A DNA stretch of 64,000 nt from Pararhodobacter zhoushanensis (GTDB taxonomy: Bacteria; Pseudomonadota; Alphaproteobacteria; Rhodobacterales; Rhodobacteraceae): positions 1,594,001 to 1,658,000 of the forward strand of contig NZ_JAPDFL010000001.1 in NCBI RefSeq assembly GCF_025949695.1, written 5' to 3'. The notes beneath the pieces were generated by a model, which ran no database searches, had not been told where the DNA came from, and saw only the letters and a program-made list of their open reading frames with translations. Positions 1-7,797 of the stretch are shown in pieces. Every line of letters begins with the position of its first letter. The stretch's first letter is position 1. The translations under genes were made by a program, and so were the position numbers.

Positions 1-10
1 CAGACCCGCC

Positions 11-68
11 CGGGAGGATTTTCCATCCTCCCGAACCCTCCTGGAGGATACTTCCAGACAGAAAATGG
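11..68 (-). repeat. Intergenic terminator-like element, copy 1 (reverse)
   Basis: On the minus strand this begins CCATTTTCTGTCTGGAAG and ends in a perfect 9-bp hairpin (CGGGAGGAT at 11-19 against ATCCTCCCG at 25-33). It shares the ATTTTCTGTC start and the following ATCCTCC core with the elements at 94, 13231, 19813, 22551 and 25677. It lies head to head with the next copy, so the sequence between them is flanked by inverted CATTTTCTGTC arms. It probably ends transcription of a gene to the left of the window. Confidence 0.6.
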
Positions 69-93
69 GCTCGTTAATGTTCTGTTAAGGCTA

Positions 94-163
94 CATTTTC
101 TGTCTTCAAATATCCTCGGGGGTGAATTCGCTGAAAGCGAAGAGGGGGGCTGAAGGCCCCCTT
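94..163 (+). repeat. Intergenic terminator-like element, copy 2
   Basis: The element has three parts: CATTTTCTGTC, then CAAATATCCTCGGGGG, then two hairpins (TTCGC/GCGAA, and GGGGGC/GCCCCC at 145-161). The GC-rich hairpin lies 15 bases past the fabD stop on the minus strand and is followed there by TCTTC, so it can act as the fabD terminator. A nearly identical element follows hisA. Confidence 0.65.
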
Positions 164-176
164 GCCTGTTCAACCG

Positions 177-1106
177 TCAGGCCTTGAGGGCGGCGATGTC
201 CTCGGGCGTTCCGATGGCTTTGGTCACGCTGGCGCGCTCGATCCGTTTGATCATGCCAGACAGGGCCTTGCCCGCGCCGATCTCCCAAAATTCGGTCACC
301 CCTTGCGCGACCATCCAGGCGACGGATTCGCGCCAGCGCACCGAACCGGTCACCTGTTCGACCAGCAGCGCCCGCAACTGGTCGGGGTCGCTGACCGCCT
401 CGGCGCGGACATTGGCAACGACCGGCACGCGCGGCGCATTCAGCGTCACGCTGGCCAGCGCTTCGGCCATCGCCTCGGCGGCGGGTTGCATCAGCGCGCA
501 GTGGAACGGGGCCGAGACGGGCAGGAGCAGCGCGCGCTTGGCACCGCGCGCCTTGGCCAGCTCGACGGCGCGTTCGACGGCGGCCTTGTGCCCCGACACC
601 ACGACCTGCGCCGGGTCATTGTCATTGGCGGCCTGGCAGACGTCGCCCTGTGCCGCCTCGGCGGCGACCTCGGTTGCGGTGGCAAAATCGAGGCCCAGCA
701 GCGCTGCCATCGCCCCCACCCCCACCGGCACCGCCGATTGCATCGCCGTGCCGCGGATGCGCAGCAGGCGCGCTGTGTCGCTGATGCTGAGCGCACCCGC
801 CGCCGCCAGGGCCGAGTATTCGCCCAGGCTGTGCCCGGCGACAAAGGCGGCGTCGGTGATCGCGAAACCTTCAGCGTCGAGCGCGCGCAAGGCGGCCAGC
901 GAAGTCGCCATCAGCGCCGGCTGCGCGTTGGCGGTCAGGGTCAGTGCTTCGATCTCGCCGTCCCAGATCAGCGTCGACAGCGATTCGCCCAGGGCCGAAT
1001 CGACCTCGTCGAACACGGCACGGGCGGCGGGATAGGCCTCGGCCAGCGCGCGGCCCATGCCGATAGTCTGGGCCCCTTGGCCGGGGAACACGAAAGCACG
1101 GGTCAT
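177..1106 (-). CDS. fabD: Malonyl-CoA:ACP transacylase FabD
   Basis: Loads malonate from CoA onto acyl carrier protein, the entry step of type II fatty acid synthesis in the cytoplasm. The 309-residue protein has the N-terminal FPGQGAQ motif, the nucleophile elbow GHSLGEYSA with Ser93, a conserved Arg118 for the malonate carboxylate, and His202 in APFH; these match Ser92/Arg117/His201 of the E. coli enzyme. The ATG at 1106 is chosen over an in-frame TTG four codons upstream because GGAGG sits five bases before it. The gene is divergent from the chemoreceptor; fabG and acpP, common neighbours elsewhere, are not on the visible side. Confidence 0.95.
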   Translation of the reverse strand: MTRAFVFPGQGAQTIGMGRALAEAYPAARAVFDEVDSALGESLSTLIWDGEIEALTLTANAQPALMATSLAALRALDAEGFAITDAAFVAGHSLGEYSALAAAGALSISDTARLLRIRGTAMQSAVPVGVGAMAALLGLDFATATEVAAEAAQGDVCQAANDNDPAQVVVSGHKAAVERAVELAKARGAKRALLLPVSAPFHCALMQPAAEAMAEALASVTLNAPRVPVVANVRAEAVSDPDQLRALLVEQVTGSVRWRESVAWMVAQGVTEFWEIGAGKALSGMIKRIERASVTKAIGTPEDIAALKA

Positions 1107-1211
1107 GGTAACCTCCAATTAGGGTTTTTCCCGGCATATCGTCACGAAAGGGTCGGCGCAATCGTCTGGCCTTTGGGGCGCGGGTCCGGGGCTGTCGGTA
1201 CAAGGGAGTGC

Positions 1212-2648
1212 ATGATGCGAGACGACAGGGGCATGGGGAAGGGTCCGGTCAATGGCGACAGCACCGATGTGATCCGCTCGATGGCTGAGGATGCGGGCGA
1301 TCTGGCCGTGCAGATCGCGCAGGCGCACGGCCATGCCGATGCGATCTCGGCCGAACTGGCGCAACAGCGCAGCGTGTTCGACGGTCTCCACACCGAAGCG
1401 TCGCGGATGAATGAGGCCAGCGCAGCGGTCGAATCCGCGACGCGCACGGCGAAGCTGGCGACCGAGGCGGCGCATGAACGGCTGGATACGGCGCGCGCGG
1501 GCTTCTTGCGCGTCATGGATCAGGTACGCACCCTCACGCGGGAGGCCGACGGGATGGGCGACAGCGTCGATGCGCTGGCGCATGCGATCGAAGGTGTGCG
1601 CCGGTCGGTGGAGGATATTGCCGAAGTGGCGCAGCTGACCAACATGCTGGCGCTCAACGCACAGGTCGAGGCGGCGCGCGCCGGACAGTCGGGGCGCGGC
1701 TTCATGGTTGTCGCCGAAGAGGTGAAGGCGATGTCCGAACGCACCGCCGCCGCGACCTCGACAATCAACAAGACGCTGCAGAACCTGCGCGGCTCGGCAG
1801 ACGGCATTGCGAAGACCAATGCCGCCTTGTTGGCCCGCACGCTCAGCATTCGAGACGAAACCTCGGTATTTTCCGAGTCGATGGATGCCATCGACAGCGC
1901 GATGACCGAGGTCAACGCCCAGCAAGAGCAGATCGAGGCCGCCCGCCGCGACTCGGCGCGGGCGATAGGCGTGGTCGATCAAAGCATCCGGCGGATGGAC
2001 GAGAGTGTCGGCACGGCCGAGCGAGGCATCGCCGGGCTGCGCAGCGGCTTCGGCAAGATCGTGGAGACATCAGAAAGCCTCACGTCGGATTTTGCCATGC
2101 TTGGGGTCGAGACGGTGGACACGCCCTATGTCCGCGCCGTGCAGAACGCCGCGCGCGCCGTGAGTGAAGCCTTCGAGCAGGCGGTGGCGACCGGCGCGGT
2201 TACGCTCGAAGATCTCTTCGATACCCGCTACCGGCCTGTCCCCGGCAGCGACCCGCCGCAGATGACGACCCGCGCGCTTCCGCTGACCGACCAGTTGTTG
2301 CCCCGGATTCAAGAGCCCCTGTTGCAGCTGTCGCCGCAGGTGGTGTTTTGTGCGGCGGTCGATCGCAACGGCTATCTGCCGACGCATAACCGCAAATATT
2401 CCCAGCGTCAGCGCGCCGGCGATCCGGTGTGGAACGCCGTCCATTGCCGTAACCGGCGGATTTTTGGCGACCGTGTCGGGCTGGCGGCGGGCAAGAGCAC
2501 GCGCCCCTTTACGCTGCAAGCCTATCGGCGCGACATGGGGCAGGGCCAGTTCGTGATGATGAAGGACGTCTCGGCGCCGATCTATGTGCGCGGCAAGCAC
2601 TGGGGTGGCCTGCGGCTGGCCTACCGCGTGGAGGAGGCGAGCCTGTGA
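1212..2648 (+). CDS. Soluble methyl-accepting chemotaxis-type protein with C-terminal sensor domain
   Basis: A 478-residue protein without signal peptide or membrane segment, so a cytoplasmic chemoreceptor or related signalling protein. The middle carries the hairpin tip of an MCP signalling domain (LTNMLALNAQVEAARAG, then GRGFMVVAEEVKAMSERTA), flanked by long Ala/Glu/Asp-rich coiled coil. After it comes a globular region of about 170 residues with YLPTHNRKYSQRQR, CRNRRIF, FVMMKDVSAPI and a final HWGGLRLAY, which looks like a PAS/Cache-like ligand module placed after the signalling domain. Two adjacent ATGs (1212, 1215) follow AGGGAG; the second has better spacing. The 3' end overlaps the convergent cyclopropane synthase by 28 bases. 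Ligand unknown. Confidence 0.85.
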   Translation: MMRDDRGMGKGPVNGDSTDVIRSMAEDAGDLAVQIAQAHGHADAISAELAQQRSVFDGLHTEASRMNEASAAVESATRTAKLATEAAHERLDTARAGFLRVMDQVRTLTREADGMGDSVDALAHAIEGVRRSVEDIAEVAQLTNMLALNAQVEAARAGQSGRGFMVVAEEVKAMSERTAAATSTINKTLQNLRGSADGIAKTNAALLARTLSIRDETSVFSESMDAIDSAMTEVNAQQEQIEAARRDSARAIGVVDQSIRRMDESVGTAERGIAGLRSGFGKIVETSESLTSDFAMLGVETVDTPYVRAVQNAARAVSEAFEQAVATGAVTLEDLFDTRYRPVPGSDPPQMTTRALPLTDQLLPRIQEPLLQLSPQVVFCAAVDRNGYLPTHNRKYSQRQRAGDPVWNAVHCRNRRIFGDRVGLAAGKSTRPFTLQAYRRDMGQGQFVMMKDVSAPIYVRGKHWGGLRLAYRVEEASL

Positions 2649-3862
2649 TCGGTCGTCTGGGCGCGCAGGAGATAGTCACGGGTTTGCGGCACGGTCTGCA
2701 CGGTGCGGGCCAGCTGGATCTGGAAGACGTTCTGCCCGGCAAAGCGAAAGGTCTGTTCCGAGGCCGCCAGATAGAATTTCCACAGCCGCACAAAGCGGTC
2801 GTCATACAGCGCCGCCGCCGCATCCCGCTGCGCCATGAAGCGCGTGTACCAGTGCCGCAGGGTTTCAGCATAGTGCAGGCGCCAGATCTCGACATCGGTG
2901 GTGATCAGGCCGCTGCGCTCGATTGCCGCCGCGGTTTCGGACAGCGCGGGGATGTAGCCACCGGGAAAGATGTACTTGGTGATCCAGGGATTGGTCGATC
3001 CGGGCGGGGTAAAGCGCCCGATGGTGTGGATCAGCGCCACGCCATCTGCGGCAAGCAGACGGTTCACCGTGTTGAAGTAGGTCTGGAAATTCGGCGCGCC
3101 GACGTGCTCGAACATGCCCACCGACACGATCCTGTCGAACTGCCCCTGAACCGCCCGGTAGTCCATCAACTCGAACCGCACGCGGTCGGTCAGTCCCGCT
3201 GCCTGCGCGCGGGCGCGGGCGATCTTGAGCTGTTCTTCCGACAGGGTGACGCCCAGCACCTTGACCCCGTGCTCTTGCGCCAGCGTCAGGCCCATCCCGC
3301 CCCAGCCGCAGCCGATATCGAGCACCGACATCCCCGGCTTGAGCAGAAGTTTGCGGGCAATATGGGCCTTTTTCTGCACCTGAGCCTGCTCAAGCGTGTC
3401 CTGCGGCGTGCGGAAATAGGCGCAGGAATATTGCCGGTCGGCGTCAAGGAACAGATCGTACAGCTTTGCCGAAAGGTCATAGTGATGCGCCACGTTTCGC
3501 TTGGACCGCCGCGCCTGATTGCGCTGGCTGATCCCGCGGCTCAGATCGCGAACGCGCTCTCGCAGGCGCGACAGCCAGGAATCATGCCCCGCTGCGATGT
3601 TGCGCATCGCCAGTTCCAGCAGCCCGTGCAGGTCATCGTTTTCGATGGTCAGGGTCTGGTCCATATAGGACTCGCCCAGCGCAAGATGCGGGTTGAGCGC
3701 CAGCGCGCGCAGGGTCGCCGTATCATGGATGGCCACGCCGACCGTCGGAGCCTTGGCGTCCGGCACGCCAAAGTGGTGTGTTGTGCCGTCGGGAAGAGTG
3801 AGCGACAGGCTCCCCACCCGGATCAGCCGGTTCAGATACATGCCCAACAGCCGCTGCCACAT
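2621..3862 (-). CDS. Cyclopropane-fatty-acyl-phospholipid synthase family methyltransferase
   Basis: A 413-residue SAM-dependent enzyme of the CfaS family, expected to methylenate unsaturated acyl chains of membrane phospholipids. The SAM-binding glycine loop VLDIGCGWGGMG lies near residue 180, followed by GVTLSEEQ and the FDRIVSVGMFEHVG segment typical of CFA synthases. An N-terminal domain precedes the catalytic fold, as in E. coli Cfa, and the length is close to the family norm (about 380-410). Homologues with other outcomes (mycolic-acid-type or S-methyltransferases) cannot be excluded. Upstream (3899-3908) lies the palindrome TTAACGTTAA, a possible control site. Confidence 0.85.
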   Translation of the reverse strand: MWQRLLGMYLNRLIRVGSLSLTLPDGTTHHFGVPDAKAPTVGVAIHDTATLRALALNPHLALGESYMDQTLTIENDDLHGLLELAMRNIAAGHDSWLSRLRERVRDLSRGISQRNQARRSKRNVAHHYDLSAKLYDLFLDADRQYSCAYFRTPQDTLEQAQVQKKAHIARKLLLKPGMSVLDIGCGWGGMGLTLAQEHGVKVLGVTLSEEQLKIARARAQAAGLTDRVRFELMDYRAVQGQFDRIVSVGMFEHVGAPNFQTYFNTVNRLLAADGVALIHTIGRFTPPGSTNPWITKYIFPGGYIPALSETAAAIERSGLITTDVEIWRLHYAETLRHWYTRFMAQRDAAAALYDDRFVRLWKFYLAASEQTFRFAGQNVFQIQLARTVQTVPQTRDYLLRAQTTDHRLASSTR

Positions 3863-3898
3863 ACCGGACCTCCAAATCCGAAAGATTTACGCAACATG

Positions 3899-3908
3899 TT
3901 AACGTTAA
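3899..3908. promoter_or_regulatory. Palindrome upstream of the cfa-like gene
   Basis: TTAACGTTAA is a perfect 10-bp palindrome 36 bases before the start of the minus-strand cyclopropane synthase gene, inside an AT-rich patch that contrasts with the GC-rich surroundings. It could be an operator or part of the promoter; no regulator is identified. Confidence 0.35.
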
Positions 3909-3991
3909 TCTTTGATTGTCAGGCGTCAAGAGATCGGGTTGCGGCACGGGGCACAGCGCCCGGTATCCCCAGGCTGCGCTGGCATGAACCC

Positions 3992-4019
3992 TTGCGCCAC
4001 GCGACAATCCCGCTATAAG
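3992..4019 (+). promoter_or_regulatory. Probable sigma-70 promoter of rpsF-rpsR-rplI
   Basis: TTGCGC and TATAAG are separated by 16 bases, about 110 bases before rpsF. This fits a housekeeping promoter for the ribosomal protein operon. The 266 bases between the cfa-like gene and rpsF hold no other recognisable gene. Confidence 0.5.
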
Positions 4020-4128
4020 GCCGCATTCCCGTCGCATCCTACGAATCCGGCGCAGACTCTCGTGGGCGGGCCGCGACGGGGCGAAAAGCCCGCCTTATGA
4101 AATGCGCCCTGATAGAAATGGAGACCGC

Positions 4129-4542
4129 ATGCCTCTGTATGAGCATGTCATGATCGCGCGTCAGGATCTTTCCAACGCGCAGGCAGAAGGGCTCATCGAG
4201 CACTTCTCGACCGTGATTTCCGACAATGGCGGCACGATCGTCGGCACCGAATATTGGGGTGTCAAGACGATGGCTTACAAGATCAACAAGAACCGCAAGG
4301 GCCACTACATGTACCTGCGCACGGATGCTCCGTCGCCGGCGATCATGGAAATGGAACGCCTGGCGCGTCTGCATGACGACGCCATGCGTGTGCTGTCGAT
4401 CAAGGTCGACGCGCATGAGGATGGTCCGACCGTCCAGATGCAAAAGCGGGACGAGCGCAGTGAGCGTGGAGACCGGGGTGATCGTGGCGACCGCGGTGAT
4501 CGCGGTGACCGTGGCGACCGCGGCGACCGCCCGCGTCGTTGA
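4129..4542 (+). CDS. rpsF: 30S ribosomal protein S6
   Basis: S6 sits on the platform of the small subunit and pairs with S18, encoded next. The 137-residue protein opens with MPLYEHVMIARQDLS and contains the conserved YWGVKTMAYKINKNRKGHY segment. After the folded domain comes a charged tail of repeated Gly-Asp-Arg units (about six), encoded by a short imperfect GC-rich tandem repeat at 4470-4530, and ending PRR. The ATG at 4129 is taken because GGAG stands five bases before it; an in-frame ATG nine codons upstream lacks such a site. First gene of rpsF-rpsR-rplI. Confidence 0.97.
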   Translation: MPLYEHVMIARQDLSNAQAEGLIEHFSTVISDNGGTIVGTEYWGVKTMAYKINKNRKGHYMYLRTDAPSPAIMEMERLARLHDDAMRVLSIKVDAHEDGPTVQMQKRDERSERGDRGDRGDRGDRGDRGDRGDRPRR

Positions 4543-4568
4543 TCCAGGTAGGACAGGAGTAAGCCACC

Positions 4569-4796
4569 ATGGCCACCAAACCATTCTTCCGCCGCCGCAA
4601 GGTTTGCCCGTTCTCGGGCGATAACGCACCCGCCATCGACTACAAAGATGTGCGTCTGCTGCAGCGTTACGTTTCCGAGCGGGGCAAGATCGTGCCCGCC
4701 CGTATCACCGCCGTCTCGGCGAAGAAGCAGCGTGAGCTGGCCCGTGCCATCAAACGCGCCCGCTTCCTCGCCCTGCTGCCCTATGCCGTGAAGTGA
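4569..4796 (+). CDS. rpsR: 30S ribosomal protein S18
   Basis: A 75-residue small-subunit protein that forms a heterodimer with S6 on the 16S rRNA platform. It shows the family pattern: N-terminal [10 protein letters not shown], the central [19 protein letters not shown], and the basic C-terminal helix [18 protein letters not shown]. Length and start are typical, with AGGAG (4555-4559) upstream. It lies 26 bases after rpsF and 10 bases before rplI, in one transcription unit. Confidence 0.97.
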   Translation: MATKPFFRRRKVCPFSGDNAPAIDYKDVRLLQRYVSERGKIVPARITAVSAKKQRELARAIKRARFLALLPYAVK

Positions 4797-4806
4797 GGAT
4801 CCAGCC

Positions 4807-5388
4807 ATGCAAGTGATTCTTCTGGAACGCGTGGCCAAGCTGGGCCAGATGGGCGACGTCGTGAAAGTACGCGACGGCTTTGCCCGCAACTTCCTGCTGC
4901 CGCAAGGCAAGGCACTGCGCGCCACCGAAGCCAACAAGCAATCCTTCGAAGTCCAGAAAGCGCAACTCGAAGCGCGCAACCTGGAGACCAAGAAGGAAGC
5001 CGCCGCACTGGCCGAAAAGCTCGACGGGACGGTGTACATCGTCATCCGTTCGGCCTCGGACTCGGGCGCTCTGTACGGCTCGGTCACGCCGCGTGACATC
5101 GCCGACGCCGTCACCGCTGAGGGTTTCTCGGTCGATCGTCGTCAGGTTGTCCTGGTTGCGCCGATCAAGGCGCTGGGCGTTCACGGCCTGAGCGTCGTGC
5201 TGCACCCTGAAGTCGAAGCCAAGATCTCGGTCAACGTTGCTCGTTCGGTTGAAGAAGCCGAACTGCAAGCGTCGGGCAAGTCCATTCAGGAACTGGCCGC
5301 TGAAGCGGAAGCCGAAGCCGAATTCGAGATTTCGGAGCTGTTCGACGATATGGGCGGCGCTGTCGATGAGGACGCCGACCTGAGCTAA
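4807..5388 (+). CDS. rplI: 50S ribosomal protein L9
   Basis: L9 binds 23S rRNA near the base of the L1 stalk and limits frameshifting. The 193-residue product has the N-terminal domain with the L9 signature ([20 protein letters not shown]), the long connecting helix, and the C-terminal domain (GLYGSVT-type region, here [16 protein letters not shown]). It is about 40 residues longer than E. coli L9; the extra C-terminus is very acidic ([19 protein letters not shown] and beyond). It is the last gene of the operon, followed by a strong terminator. Confidence 0.97.
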   Translation: MQVILLERVAKLGQMGDVVKVRDGFARNFLLPQGKALRATEANKQSFEVQKAQLEARNLETKKEAAALAEKLDGTVYIVIRSASDSGALYGSVTPRDIADAVTAEGFSVDRRQVVLVAPIKALGVHGLSVVLHPEVEAKISVNVARSVEEAELQASGKSIQELAAEAEAEAEFEISELFDDMGGAVDEDADLS

Positions 5389-5416
5389 CCCTCGGTTTGC
5401 GACGCTAAAGAACGAG

Positions 5417-5453
5417 CAGGGCGCGCTGTCAGATGACAGGGCGCCCTGTTTTT
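5417..5453 (+). terminator. Rho-independent terminator after rplI
   Basis: Two stacked perfect helices, CAGGGCGC/GCGCCCTG (5417-5424 with 5441-5448) and CTGTC/GACAG inside, separated by one G-G mismatch, are followed by TTTTT. This is a textbook intrinsic terminator closing the rpsF operon. Confidence 0.9.
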
Positions 5454-5543
5454 ATGGCAAACCCTTGCGAAAACCGGGTTTGCGACCTATCTTCGCCCAT
5501 AAGATCGCGATCTTTGCATTTGTTTTCATCTGGAGACGCACCT

Positions 5544-5960
5544 ATGGACGGGCCTGCTGTTTCGGAGAATGCTGATACGCTCGACACGTCCTTCGGCGTC
5601 GACGCGGTTGACGGGTCGGGCGACTGTGCGCAGCGTCCGGTCGACACCATGGTCGAACAGGCGCAGGCCGCAGCAGCGTTTCTCAAGGCGCTGGCGCATG
5701 AGGGGCGGTTGCTGATCCTGTGCTATCTCAGCACGGGTGAGAAATCGGTGACCGAGCTTGAGCAACTCTTGGGCTCACGTCAGGCGGCGGTCAGCCAACA
5801 GCTTGCGCGTCTGCGGCTGGAAGGGCTGGTCGTTTGTCGCCGTGAGGGCAAGACGATCTATTATGCGATGGGCGACGCCCGCGCGGGGCGCACCATTGGT
5901 CTGATGTACGACATGTTCTGCAGCGAGAGCGCGGGCGACGTCGCCGCCCCTGCCGGTTGA
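5544..5960 (+). CDS. ArsR-family regulator, SqrR/BigR-like persulfide sensor
   Basis: A 138-residue winged-helix repressor with the ArsR recognition helix SRQAAVSQQLARLRLEGLV and wing REGKTIYY. Cys60 (in LILCYL) and Cys126 (in YDMFC) lie in helices at the positions and with the exact 66-residue spacing of Cys41 and Cys107 of Rhodobacter capsulatus SqrR (from memory), which form a polysulfide bridge when sulfide is oxidised. Cys28 and Cys98 are extra. The start at 5544 follows GGAG (5532-5535); an upstream in-frame ATG would read through the rplI terminator. No sqr or sulfur genes lie next to it, so its targets are elsewhere or include the following transporter operon (inference). Confidence 0.8.
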   Translation: MDGPAVSENADTLDTSFGVDAVDGSGDCAQRPVDTMVEQAQAAAAFLKALAHEGRLLILCYLSTGEKSVTELEQLLGSRQAAVSQQLARLRLEGLVVCRREGKTIYYAMGDARAGRTIGLMYDMFCSESAGDVAAPAG

Positions 5961-6105
5961 GCCCGTCGCTTTGACAGATCCGTGACGCTTTCCGCACGGT
6001 TGTCTGCAGCACCCCCTTGCAAGACGCGGCGCGGGGGGCAAAGCTGGCCCGCATCAGGAGCTGAACCCGGATCATACCGGGCTTAACAGGGAAAGACGCG
6101 ACGCC

Positions 6106-6942
6106 ATGCCCGACAAAGTTCACCCCTTCCGCACCTTCGTTCTGGCCGCGCTGGCCGCCGTTTCCGTCGGCGTTGCCGCGCAGGCGCAAGACACCGGCAC
6201 GCCCGACGATGCACGCCTTGTCAATCCCGGCATGCTGACCGTTGGCACCTCGGACCCGGTCTATCCGCCCTGGATGATGAACGATGATCCGGCCAGCGGC
6301 GAAGGCTTTGAAAGCGCGCTGATCTATGCGCTGGCCGATGAGATGGGCTTTGCCGCGGATCAGGTGCAATGGGTGCGCCAGACCTTCGAGCAGATCATCG
6401 CGCCGGGTGACAAGCCCTTCGATTTCGCCATCAATCAGGTGTCGGTCACGCCCGCACGGGCCGAGGTGATGGGCTTCAGCCAAGTCTATTACCAGTCCGA
6501 CAAGGCAGTCATCGCGCTGCCCGGCTCGCCGGTGATCGGGGCTGCGTCCTTTGACGATCTGCGCAGCGCGCGCTGGGGCGCGGCGATCGGCACAACCGAT
6601 CTGGCCTATCTGGAGACCGTGATGGGGGTCGCGGATGTCGCTGTCTATGACGATCAGGTCGGCGTTTTTCAGGCGATGCAGGCCGGGCAGATCGACGCGA
6701 CCGTCGCCGCTGTGCCGACCGCGCTGTTCGCCACCGCCGTGCAGATCCCCGAGGCCAGCATCGTCGCCATTCTGCCGCCCGATGCGGCGGATGAGGGGCA
6801 TGGCCTGATCTTCGAGCAGGGCAGCCCGCTGATCCCTTGGGTTGATGCCGCGCTGAGCAGCCTGATCGCGGCAGGCACGGTGCAAGAGCTGGTCGAGACC
6901 TGGCTGGTCGCCGACCCGGATCTGCCGATCATCACCGAATGA
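6106..6942 (+). CDS. ABC transporter periplasmic binding protein, family 3 (polar amino acid type)
   Basis: A 278-residue solute-binding protein, with a Sec signal peptide ending near residue 27 (AAQAQ). It has the family-3 fold cues: LTVGTSDPVYPPW at the first strand, GEGFESALIYALADEMGF, and FDFAINQVSVTPARAEVMGFS. This family delivers polar amino acids, opines or similar compounds to the membrane complex. It is the first of three ABC genes and overlaps the permease by four bases. The 145 bases upstream include TTGACA at 5972 and an inverted CCCGG/CCGGG pair near 6070, but no clear promoter can be fixed. Substrate unknown. Confidence 0.85.
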   Translation: MPDKVHPFRTFVLAALAAVSVGVAAQAQDTGTPDDARLVNPGMLTVGTSDPVYPPWMMNDDPASGEGFESALIYALADEMGFAADQVQWVRQTFEQIIAPGDKPFDFAINQVSVTPARAEVMGFSQVYYQSDKAVIALPGSPVIGAASFDDLRSARWGAAIGTTDLAYLETVMGVADVAVYDDQVGVFQAMQAGQIDATVAAVPTALFATAVQIPEASIVAILPPDAADEGHGLIFEQGSPLIPWVDAALSSLIAAGTVQELVETWLVADPDLPIITE

Positions 6943-7793
6943 TCCCCAAACAGCCCGACACGCCCCCGCCGCCGCCCCGGCGACGGGGTTTTGACTGGCG
7001 CACCGCGCTGGTGCCCGGCCTGATTGGCGCGGGCAGTATCGCGCTGGTGTTTGGCGGGCTGGCCTGGCTGATCTCGCAGAACGAAAACTGGCCGCGCATT
7101 CAGCGGCAGTTTTTCAGCCTGGACCATATGCTGGCCGCGCTGCCGCGCGTGGCGTACGGGTTCCTCACCAACATGCAGGTCTGGCTGATCGCCATGCTCT
7201 GCATCGGCGTCTGGGCGCTGCTGCTGGCGGTGATCCGCAGCCTGCGCGGGCCGTGGTTCGCGCCGTTCCGGCTGATGGTGGTGCTCTATATCGACATCTT
7301 TCGCGGGTTGCCGGCGCTGCTCTTGGTCATCCTGTTCGGCTTTGGCATCCCGGCGCTGCGCATTGCGGGCCTGCCCAGCTCTGGCCTGTTCTGGGGCGGG
7401 GTGGCGATGGTGCTGAGCTATTCTGCCTATGTCTGCGAGATCTACCGCGCCGGGATCGACGCCGTGCACGAAGGCCAGCGCGCCGCCGCGCGGGCGCTGG
7501 GGCTGAATGAGTGGCAGGTGATGGTCTACGCGATCCTGCCGCAGGCGCTGCGCAACGCGATGCCGTCGCTGATGAACATCGTCGTGGCGCTGCAAAAAGA
7601 CGTGGCGCTGCTGTCGGTCATCGGCGTGCGCGACGCGGTGCGCGAGGCGCAGATCTATACCGCGACGACGTTCAACTACTCGGCGCTGGTGGTGGCGGCG
7701 CTGTTGTTTCTGCTGGCAACCATCCCGATGGCCCGGCTGGCCGACTGGATCACCCACCGCGACCGGGTGAAGCGTTTGCAGATGGCGGGTTAG
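6939..7793 (+). CDS. Amino-acid-type ABC transporter permease (HisM/GlnP family)
   Basis: A 284-residue inner-membrane permease. After a short proline-rich cytoplasmic start there are about five hydrophobic segments. The coupling-helix EAA motif reads EGQRAAARALGLNEWQVM, followed by ILPQALRNAMPSLMNIVV, both characteristic of polar amino acid permeases. Only one permease gene is present, so the transporter is probably a homodimer at the membrane level. Its ATG overlaps the binding-protein stop (ATGA), indicating coupled translation. Confidence 0.88.
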   Translation: MIPKQPDTPPPPPRRRGFDWRTALVPGLIGAGSIALVFGGLAWLISQNENWPRIQRQFFSLDHMLAALPRVAYGFLTNMQVWLIAMLCIGVWALLLAVIRSLRGPWFAPFRLMVVLYIDIFRGLPALLLVILFGFGIPALRIAGLPSSGLFWGGVAMVLSYSAYVCEIYRAGIDAVHEGQRAAARALGLNEWQVMVYAILPQALRNAMPSLMNIVVALQKDVALLSVIGVRDAVREAQIYTATTFNYSALVVAALLFLLATIPMARLADWITHRDRVKRLQMAG

Positions 7794-7797
7794 GGCG

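Noticed and set aside
4470..4540. GC-rich tandem repeat as a CRISPR-like or mobile-element repeat
   Set aside because: The units are nine bases, in frame, and lie inside rpsF; they encode the Gly-Asp-Arg tail.
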